Source of the DNA: CAVSWT01 sp963746735
GTDB taxonomy: Bacteria > Bacteroidota > Ignavibacteria > Ignavibacteriales > Ignavibacteriaceae
Reading direction: 5' to 3'
Length of the DNA stretch: 64,000 nucleotides
Assembly (NCBI GenBank): GCA_963746735.1
Contig: CAVVCO010000015.1
Coordinates: forward strand, 255,460-319,459
Under the pieces are notes generated by a model that saw nothing but the letters and a program-made list of their open reading frames with translations, was not told where the DNA came from and made no database searches. Made by a program: the position numbers and the translations under genes. Positions within the stretch are counted from its first letter, which is position 1. Every line of letters starts with the position of its first letter. Of the stretch, positions 57,736 through 64,000 are shown one piece after another.

Positions 57736-58584
57736 ATGAGTATTCAACCAGCCTGCATTCCCTGTATTGTTAAACAATCATATACACTTAGCCGACTTTT
57801 AGGTGTTGAAGATAAAAATATACAAAGCCAAATTATTTATGATACTATCAATTCATTGTTGAATAATAAAGAAGTTTCCACTGCTCCTCATTTCTCTATC
57901 AAACTGCAATCGATATTGAATAAAAATTTAAACGGACACAGTTCATTCAAAGAAATTAAAGAAAAAAATAAATCGAACGCAGAAAAGTATTTGAAATATC
58001 TTGAAACAATGATAGAAGCTGCCGATGATAAGTTGGAAATGGCAGTTAGAATTTCTATAACCGGCAATACTATCGATCTTGGGGCAAATCCCAATTATAA
58101 TCTTGAAAAAGAAATTAACATTATTACTTCAAGTAAAATAAATCTTGATTCATTGGACAAATTTAAAGAGGATTATAAAAAAGCAAAACTGATTCTTTTT
58201 ATTGCAGATAATTATGAAGAAGCGCTGTTCGATAAATTCTTGATAGAACAATTAAAGCCTAAAGAAGTTGTATTTGCAGTAAGGTCAAATGAAATTTTAA
58301 ACGATATAACTTTAGAAGACGCTAAAAGGTTGGGTATAGATAAACTTTGCAAAGTAATTGAAAGCGGAAGCAGAATTGCCGGAACAGATTTGGATGAGTG
58401 CACAGCTGAGTTTTTAGATTTATATAAAAGCGCAGATATGGTAATAGCAAAAGGTCAGGGAAATTTTGAAACACTTTTAAGTGCAAATCGTTCAATTTAT
58501 TTTTTGTTCAAAATTAAATGCCTCGTTATTTCTGAAATATGCGGTTATCCCGTCGGAACAGGATTATTGTACTTAAATAAATAG
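57736..58584 (+). CDS. DUF89 (damage-control phosphatase ARMT1-like) protein
   Basis: A 282-residue DUF89 protein. The N-terminal CIPC (Cys7, Cys10) is typical of prokaryotic subfamily members. Metal-site motifs: GNTIDLG, ADNYEEALFDKFLIEQL and KGQGNFETL. The family dephosphorylates damaged phospho-metabolites such as sugar phosphates or phosphopantetheine. Follows the small membrane protein by about 100 bases and precedes the oxidoreductase by 17. Its link to redox metabolism is inferred. Confidence 0.82.
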   Translation: MSIQPACIPCIVKQSYTLSRLLGVEDKNIQSQIIYDTINSLLNNKEVSTAPHFSIKLQSILNKNLNGHSSFKEIKEKNKSNAEKYLKYLETMIEAADDKLEMAVRISITGNTIDLGANPNYNLEKEINIITSSKINLDSLDKFKEDYKKAKLILFIADNYEEALFDKFLIEQLKPKEVVFAVRSNEILNDITLEDAKRLGIDKLCKVIESGSRIAGTDLDECTAEFLDLYKSADMVIAKGQGNFETLLSANRSIYFLFKIKCLVISEICGYPVGTGLLYLNK

Positions 58585-58601
58585 AAAAGGAAATCTTAAA
58601 A

Positions 58602-59951
58602 ATGAAAAGATATGACATAATTATTATTGGTGGAGGACCTGCCGGGGTTACATGTGCTCTTTCAGCAAAAAACACTTATCCTGACAAAGAAATTGTTTTA
58701 ATTCGAAAAGAATCTAAACCGATGATTCCATGTGGAATACCTTATGTTTTTTATACTCTAAACGCTGTAAGCGATAATATTCTGCCCGATGCACCGCTGA
58801 TAGCTAATCAAATAGAAATTATAAATGATGAAGCAGTTGGAAGAACAGATCATAAAATTGTTCTCGCAAACGGGGGCGAAGTTGAATTTGAAAAACTTGT
58901 TATTGCAACCGGTTCAAAAGCAGTTATGCCAAAAATTGATGGGACAGATAAAGAGAATGTTTTTCTTGTCCGTAAAGACAAAGAATATCTAAAAAATCTA
59001 AAGGCCCGGATTCAGGAATCTGAAAAGATTTTAATCCTTGGCGGCGGTTATATCGGCGTCGAAGTTGCAGATGAATTGCTAAAAGCAAAAAAGAATGTTA
59101 CGGTTGTTGAAATGGCGGATACACTGCTTCCAACTATGGATGAAGATTTCGGAAATAAAATAAAAGAAATTATTGAGAATGAAGGCGGCAAAGTAATTAC
59201 CGGGAAAAGCATTCAAAAGATTCTCGGTAACGAAAAAGTTAATGCTGTTGAACTAAATAACGGGACAAAAATTGACTGTGATCTTTTAATTGTCTCGTGT
59301 GGTTACAAGCCTAACCTCGACTTAGCTGAAAAGATGGGCCTTACTTTCGAAGAAGGAAAAGGAATTTTAGTAGATGCTTATTTGCGCACTTCGCAAAAAG
59401 ATATTTTTGCTATCGGCGATTGCGCTGCAAAATATGATTTCTTCACGGGAGAATTTTCAAACATTATGCTCGCTTCTACCGCTATGGCGGAAGGTCGGAT
59501 AGTCGGCTCTAATCTTTATTCAATCAAAGTTATACGTCAATACGCCGGCGTTCTCGGTTCGTTTTCAACAAAAATTGGCGATACTGCATTTGCAGTATGT
59601 GGAATAATTGAGAAACGCGCAAAAGCTCGTTTGCTCGAATATACAGTCGGAATTGCCAAAGCTGTTGACCGTCATCCCGGCAAATTGCCCGGGGCTTCTG
59701 AGGTAACGGTGAAATTAATATTCTCGTCTTATTCGCATACTTTAATGGGCGCACAAATTATGGGCGGAAATTCCGTTGGTGAAATGATAAATATTATGTC
59801 CGTGATGATCTTAAACAAAATGACCGACATTGATATTAATAATTTGCAAATCGGCACACATCCTCTTTTAACAGCTTCGCCGATTGCTTATCCAATAATT
59901 AACGCAACTGTGGATGCAATTAAAAAATGGAATAAACTTCAGCTCGCATAA
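58602..59951 (+). CDS. FAD-dependent NAD(P)H oxidoreductase (NADH oxidase/CoA-disulfide reductase-like)
   Basis: 449 residues of the pyridine nucleotide-disulfide oxidoreductase family. FAD site IIIIGGGPAGVT, redox-active single cysteine in MIPCGIPY (Cys44), NAD(P) site LILGGGYIGVEVADEL, second FAD segment DIFAIGDCAA and a C-terminal dimerisation domain. The single active-site cysteine matches NADH oxidase, CoA-disulfide and sulfur reductases rather than glutathione reductase. AAAGGAAA ribosome-binding site. Probably supplies electrons in oxidative or sulfur stress. Confidence 0.85.
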   Translation: MKRYDIIIIGGGPAGVTCALSAKNTYPDKEIVLIRKESKPMIPCGIPYVFYTLNAVSDNILPDAPLIANQIEIINDEAVGRTDHKIVLANGGEVEFEKLVIATGSKAVMPKIDGTDKENVFLVRKDKEYLKNLKARIQESEKILILGGGYIGVEVADELLKAKKNVTVVEMADTLLPTMDEDFGNKIKEIIENEGGKVITGKSIQKILGNEKVNAVELNNGTKIDCDLLIVSCGYKPNLDLAEKMGLTFEEGKGILVDAYLRTSQKDIFAIGDCAAKYDFFTGEFSNIMLASTAMAEGRIVGSNLYSIKVIRQYAGVLGSFSTKIGDTAFAVCGIIEKRAKARLLEYTVGIAKAVDRHPGKLPGASEVTVKLIFSSYSHTLMGAQIMGGNSVGEMINIMSVMILNKMTDIDINNLQIGTHPLLTASPIAYPIINATVDAIKKWNKLQLA

Positions 59952-60036
59952 TATTTAGACAGCATGAATGATGAAATCCTTTTTAGGAAAATAAGTGTAG
60001 TTCAATGTAAATAAAACAAAATAGTTGGAGATAAAA

Positions 60037-60705
60037 ATGGAAACAATTGAAAATAAAACCGGAATCCCGTTAATTGGTGAAAAAATGCCAAGTTTAAAAG
60101 TTCAAACAACTCACGGTGTTAAAAATGTACCGGATGATTATAAAGGCAAATGGATAATTCTATTTAGTCATCCCGGAGATTTTACTCCTGTATGTACAAC
60201 GGAATTCGTCGCCTTTGCCAAAAGAAATGATGAATTTAAAAGATTGAACACCGAATTAATAGGACTTTCCATCGACCAGGTCTTCTCTCATATTAAATGG
60301 GTTGAATGGATAAAAGATAATTTAAATGTACAAATACCTTTCCCTATTATTGCAGACGACATGGGAAATGTTGCCTTAAAACTTGGAATGATCCATCCTG
60401 GTAAAGGTACAAATACAGTACGCGCGGTTTTCATAATTGATCCGGAAGGATTTATACGCTTAATGCTTTATTATCCTCAGGAAATTGGCAGACAAGTAAA
60501 TGAAATATTAAGAGCACTTAAAGCTTTACAAATTTCAGATAAGAATAAAGTTGCCATGCCTGAAAATTGGCCTAACAATGAATTAATTAAGGATAAAGTA
60601 ATTATACCACCTCCAAAAGATTTTTTTGAAGCACAAAAAAGAATGAATCCTAAAGACGGATATGATTGGTGGTTTACCTATAAAGAACTTGAATTGACCA
60701 ATTAA
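60037..60705 (+). CDS. Peroxiredoxin, Prx6/1-Cys type
   Basis: 222 residues from ATG 60037 after a TTGGAG site. Peroxidatic Cys53 in PGDFTPVCTTEF with conserved Pro46 and Thr50; no second cysteine is visible in the sequence, so it is a 1-Cys enzyme needing an outside reductant. The extended C-terminus (NWPNNELIKDKVIIPPPKDF) is typical of the archaeal/Prx6 branch. It reduces peroxides; the oxidoreductase upstream might reduce it, which is inference. Confidence 0.92.
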   Translation: METIENKTGIPLIGEKMPSLKVQTTHGVKNVPDDYKGKWIILFSHPGDFTPVCTTEFVAFAKRNDEFKRLNTELIGLSIDQVFSHIKWVEWIKDNLNVQIPFPIIADDMGNVALKLGMIHPGKGTNTVRAVFIIDPEGFIRLMLYYPQEIGRQVNEILRALKALQISDKNKVAMPENWPNNELIKDKVIIPPPKDFFEAQKRMNPKDGYDWWFTYKELELTN

Positions 60706-60957
60706 ACTTTTGCTCTGCAACTATTTATTTTTTTATAGATTAGAAATCATTGATGAAGCTATTAAACAATGGTATTAATAATTTCTGCAAATAAATAACC
60801 ATTATGCAACAGAGAACATTACAGAATACTAAACCTAACTTTCTAATAGGCAGGTTTGAGATAATCCTGTTAAAAAAAGATTCTTTTTCATCTTATTTTA
60901 ATTTGTAATAAATGAATACATAAAATTTCGATCATAAATAATACAGGGAGAGTAAAA

Positions 60958-62019
60958 ATGAAAACTGTTACTTTATTATTGCTCACATTCACAATATACC
61001 TTGGTTTTACGGTTTCTTTATTTTCTCAGGAAGCTGAAACACCTGAATGCTTTTTTAAATCTTCAAGCCTCCATTATTCTGCAAATGGGATGGAACATTG
61101 GTATGCTAAATCTCAAGGCGGACTCGAAACAATAACCGGAGTTCCTTATAACGACCTCGGCTGCAAAAATTGTCATACACCCTCTTGCGATGTGTGCCAT
61201 AAAGCCGAAAAGGACGGGAAATTAGTTTACTCAAACGCAGCTGCTAAGAATCAAGATATGTGTCTGAAATGCCACGCTCGTGAAGCATCAATAATGAAAA
61301 TTAATCAGAAAGCTAATACACCGGATGTCCACTTTGCAGCAGGCATGAAATGTATGGACTGCCATACTGCAAGAGAAATGCATGGGGACGGCATAAAATA
61401 CATGTCAATGAAACAGCAAGGAGCGATGGATGCAAACTGTGAGCAATGTCATGAGAAAATTGCCAAAACAATCTCTCACAAAATTCACGGAAACAAACTC
61501 GATTGCAAAGCATGTCATGTGCAGCAGGTTGTAAGCTGTACAAACTGTCATTTTGAAACAATGGTAAAAGAAAACAAAAGAGTTGCAATTCCTGTTTCCG
61601 GATGGGAATTTCTAATGAACTATAATAATAAAGTAACTTCAGCTAATATGCAGACGTTTGTTGTTTCAGGCAATAAAACATTTATGATATTTGCACCACA
61701 ATTTAGTCATTCGGTTTCTAAAGAAGGAAAGAAATGTGAAGCTTGCCATAATACAGCCAACGATAAGGAAATCAAAAAAGGTTCAATCAATCTAACCTGG
61801 CTTGACAGCAATAAGGTAAAACAAATAAATGGTGTAATTCCAGTTGTTGATGGTGTTCAATATAATTCTGTATTCCAAAATTTTGCAAACGGAACCTGGA
61901 CACCAATCTCTGATCCACAGCAGCCAAAGGTACAATATGTCAACTTTGGAACTCCTCTTAGCAAAGAACAATTAAACAAACTTTTAATTTCTCAGAAATC
62001 TAAAAATATTAAAAAGTGA
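60958..62019 (+). CDS. Exported octaheme c-type cytochrome
   Basis: 353 residues with a signal peptide (MKTVTLLLLTFTIYLGFTVS) and eight CxxCH heme sites at about 69, 77, 102, 132, 161, 183, 194 and 260. Several free histidines (for example HFAAG, HGDG, SHKIHG) may be distal ligands. It would sit in the periplasm, moving electrons or reducing a small oxidant. It does not show signatures that identify a known octaheme family from sequence alone. AGGGAG ribosome-binding site. Confidence 0.88.
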   Translation: MKTVTLLLLTFTIYLGFTVSLFSQEAETPECFFKSSSLHYSANGMEHWYAKSQGGLETITGVPYNDLGCKNCHTPSCDVCHKAEKDGKLVYSNAAAKNQDMCLKCHAREASIMKINQKANTPDVHFAAGMKCMDCHTAREMHGDGIKYMSMKQQGAMDANCEQCHEKIAKTISHKIHGNKLDCKACHVQQVVSCTNCHFETMVKENKRVAIPVSGWEFLMNYNNKVTSANMQTFVVSGNKTFMIFAPQFSHSVSKEGKKCEACHNTANDKEIKKGSINLTWLDSNKVKQINGVIPVVDGVQYNSVFQNFANGTWTPISDPQQPKVQYVNFGTPLSKEQLNKLLISQKSKNIKK

Positions 62020-62045
62020 AAAAGTATAAATAAGGAGAGAGCACT

Positions 62046-62114
62046 ATGTCAAAAGAGGGTTTAATAAAAAGTTTAAAAGATGATTACCAACAACAAATAT
62101 TAACCAGCGATTAA
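62046..62114 (+). CDS. Very short ORF with strong ribosome-binding site
   Basis: 22 codons, ATG 62046 to TAA 62112-62114, preceded by AAGGAGAG. The peptide MSKEGLIKSLKDDYQQQILT-SD is charged and helix-prone. It lies between the cytochrome and radical SAM genes. It might be a small protein, a leader peptide or a remnant of a deleted gene; no homology is recognised. Confidence 0.4.
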   Translation: MSKEGLIKSLKDDYQQQILTSD

Positions 62115-62147
62115 CTTCAAAAAAGTTGTTATAGAAAGAGGCATAAA

Positions 62148-63170
62148 ATGAAAAATAAATTAGTTAATTGGTTCAAAACCAAAATTGAAACCCTTTGTGC
62201 AAAATTAGAAAAAAGTGTCCTTTCTAATAAATCACTAAAGTGTAAAGTAGTATTTGGCCCAGTTCGTTCGCGAAGACTTGGTATGGTACTGGGAATAAAT
62301 AATATAAAACCCGGAGTGTGTTCTTATAATTGTATCTATTGTCCAAGCGGAAAAACTTCTTGTTGTTCTATCTGTACTCAAAATTGTCTATCGCCTTATG
62401 AACTTTATATCTCGGTAAAAAACAAAATAAGTGAACTTAAAAGAAACAATAAAGAAATTGAATATATTCTTTTTTCCGGCAGCGGCGATCCTTGTCTTGA
62501 TTCAAATCTTTCGAAGGAGATTTCATTACTTAGGGAATTTGGTTATAAAATTGCGGTATTCACAAATGCCGCACTTTTATGGAATGAAAACGTTCAGCAA
62601 AATTTAATGTTTGCTGATTTTGTTTCATTGAAGATTGATACAATTAATGAAGAAACATGGTTAAAAATAAATCGCCCGCATAGCAGATTAAATTACGATA
62701 TAATTAAAAAAGGGATTGAACAATTTTCAAAAATTTTTAAAGGTACACTAACAACGGAAACAACTCTAATAAAAAATATTAATGATGACCCGGAGGAGAT
62801 TCTACAACTAGGCAAGTATTTAAATACTCTTGCCTCTAAAGTTAATTATTTTATGACGCCGCGATATCCACCCGCAAAGAATTATGCCGTAAGTCCAGAT
62901 GCGGAAACTCTTTCAAAGCTTTCAACAATAATAGAAGAAAATATCCCAAATTCTTTATTGTTGTGTTGCCCTGAGACGGAAGAATTTTTTGCAACAGATG
63001 ATTTTGAAAATGAACTTTTAGGACTGCTTGCTCTTCATCCGGTAAATAAAAATGCAATAACAACATACGTAAAAACCAAAAACAAAATTGAAAAATTAAA
63101 TGAATTATTATCAAATAATATTATTAAGCAAATCGAATTTAACGGGGAAATATATTTTTCAATGAATTAA
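62148..63170 (+). CDS. Radical SAM protein (COG0731-like) with extra cysteine cluster
   Basis: A 340-residue radical SAM enzyme. The 4Fe-4S-binding CSYNCIYC (Cys58, 62, 65) follows FGPVRSRRLGMVLGINN. Unlike the next gene it has four more cysteines at 72, 73, 76 and 80 and a 35-residue N-terminal extension; the extra cysteines could hold a second cluster. SAM-binding glycine motif FSGSGDPCLD and KIDTINEETW follow. AGAAAGAGG ribosome-binding site. Substrate unknown. Confidence 0.85.
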   Translation: MKNKLVNWFKTKIETLCAKLEKSVLSNKSLKCKVVFGPVRSRRLGMVLGINNIKPGVCSYNCIYCPSGKTSCCSICTQNCLSPYELYISVKNKISELKRNNKEIEYILFSGSGDPCLDSNLSKEISLLREFGYKIAVFTNAALLWNENVQQNLMFADFVSLKIDTINEETWLKINRPHSRLNYDIIKKGIEQFSKIFKGTLTTETTLIKNINDDPEEILQLGKYLNTLASKVNYFMTPRYPPAKNYAVSPDAETLSKLSTIIEENIPNSLLLCCPETEEFFATDDFENELLGLLALHPVNKNAITTYVKTKNKIEKLNELLSNNIIKQIEFNGEIYFSMN

Positions 63171-63291
63171 AAATCGAAATTCGAGAATTTTGATATTTTT
63201 AGGAAAGTTATAATCGTGACAACGTAATTAGTATAAATTGTATAAAACAAATTTCAAAATAAGCGCGTAAAATTTAATTAGATGAATTAAA

Positions 63292-64000
63292 ATGAAAGTA
63301 TTCGGGCCAATACCATCCCGTCGTCTCGGCAGAAGCTTAGGAATAAACAATATTCCTCCAAAGGTGTGCAGTTATTCCTGTGTTTACTGCCAATTGGGAA
63401 ATACTGATTATATGTCTTTAAAAAGAAGAGAGTTTTTTTCACCAGAAAATATTTATTATGAAGTTGCGGAAAAGATTGATCAATTAAAAAGCAAAGGTGA
63501 AAAAATTGATTACATTTCTTTTGTTCCAGATGGCGAACCTACCATAGATATTAATCTGGGTAAATCAATTGAGAGATTAAAAAAATTAGGAATTAAAATA
63601 GCAGTAATATCCAATGCATCTCTCATTTGGATTAAAGAAGTTCAAAATGATTTGTTGCAAGCAGATTGGGTTTCACTTAAAATTGATTCTGCTCTTGGAA
63701 ATACCTGGAAGAAAATTAACAGACCGCATGGTATTTTAAGATTTAAAAAGATAATTCAGGGCATAGAAGAGTTTGCTTCTTCTTTTAAAGGCATATTGGC
63801 AACTGAAACAATGCTTGCTAAAGATGTAAATGATGACATTGAATCAATTAGAAAAACGGCTGAATTAATTAAACATATAAATCCGGAAAAAGCATATTTA
63901 CTGGTTCCCATGAGACCACCAGCTGAAAAATGGGTAAAAATACCAGATGAACATGAACTAAATGCGGCTTACCATATTTTTAGAGCTATAAATATTGATA
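63292..64000 (+). CDS. Radical SAM protein (paralog), truncated by window end
   Basis: Starts at ATG 63292 and runs open to the window edge (236 codons). It starts MKVFGPIPSRRLGRSLGINN and has CSYSCVYC (Cys26, 30, 33), FVPDGEPTID, SLKIDSALGNTWKKINRPHG and LATETMLAKDVNDD, closely parallel to the preceding gene. So the two are tandem duplicates that diverged around the cysteine region. The C-terminal part lies beyond the window. Confidence 0.88.
   Translation, partial: MKVFGPIPSRRLGRSLGINNIPPKVCSYSCVYCQLGNTDYMSLKRREFFSPENIYYEVAEKIDQLKSKGEKIDYISFVPDGEPTIDINLGKSIERLKKLGIKIAVISNASLIWIKEVQNDLLQADWVSLKIDSALGNTWKKINRPHGILRFKKIIQGIEEFASSFKGILATETMLAKDVNDDIESIRKTAELIKHINPEKAYLLVPMRPPAEKWVKIPDEHELNAAYHIFRAINID

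Noticed and set aside
1..64000. tRNA or rRNA genes
   Set aside because: No T-loop/acceptor-stem patterns or rRNA motifs were found in the intergenic regions by eye; a tRNAscan run would be the proper check.

Overview
The window is AT-rich, densely coded bacterial DNA, and the gene families point to the Bacteroidota, most likely the Ignavibacteria branch. The indications are two TonB-dependent receptors with N-terminal carboxypeptidase-regulatory-like domains, a PorV/PorQ-family outer-membrane protein next to a large secreted protein with a C-terminal domain of the type IX secretion sorting type, an SLC45-like sugar transporter, type 2 isopentenyl-diphosphate isomerase and a homogentisate tyrosine-degradation operon. 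This placement is inferred from gene content only; there is no rRNA or tRNA gene in the window.

Layout. 0-2.2 kb: end of a carotenoid locus (beta-carotene hydroxylase, SRPBCC protein) and a frameshifted zinc-peptidase-like gene. 2.2-4.9 kb: palindromic elements, an MFS sugar transporter and a small barrel-like protein. 4.9-12.8 kb: fused PabB-PabC, then a tight run of idi-2, polyprenyl synthase, HPr, Enzyme I and phosphoglucose/phosphomannose isomerase, then an FkbM methyltransferase. 12.9-17.7 kb: a fused gluzincin/propeller/Omp85 protein, a BamB-like PQQ lipoprotein and a PEGA protein. 17.7-25.5 kb: housekeeping genes (prmC, dtd, comEC, purE, plsC) plus an alkaline-phosphatase-superfamily enzyme, a methyltransferase and an unknown. 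25.5-29.9 kb: an accessory stretch with two cassette-like genes separated by three related structured repeats resembling integron attC sites. 30-41.5 kb: TPR lipoprotein, DUF58 protein, hexosephosphate mutase, the TonB receptor/secreted protein/PorV set and endonuclease III.

41.5-49.9 kb is a tyrosine-degradation unit: Lrp regulator, HppD, HmgA, HisC-like aminotransferase, fumarylacetoacetase-family protein, flavin reductase and acetoacetyl-CoA synthetase. Together they would convert tyrosine to fumarate and acetoacetyl-CoA, but no maleylacetoacetate isomerase is present. 49.9-55.2 kb holds a STAS protein, a URO-D-family methyltransferase, a TonB receptor and an EamA transporter. Five of the genes between 44.5 and 54.2 kb are interrupted by single-base frameshifts, which suggests either local decay or consensus errors.

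55.2-64 kb is the most unusual part: a NifX-like protein, a PAS/sigma-54 activator with a cysteine cluster, a small membrane protein, a DUF89 protein, an FAD-dependent NAD(P)H oxidoreductase, a 1-Cys peroxiredoxin, an eight-heme cytochrome c, a 22-codon ORF and two tandem radical SAM proteins (the last cut by the window end). Two near-identical 18-bp dyads sit on either side of the activator gene, each upstream of a sigma-54-like -24/-12 sequence. This reads as a sigma-54-controlled redox regulon and is the best candidate for an undescribed system.
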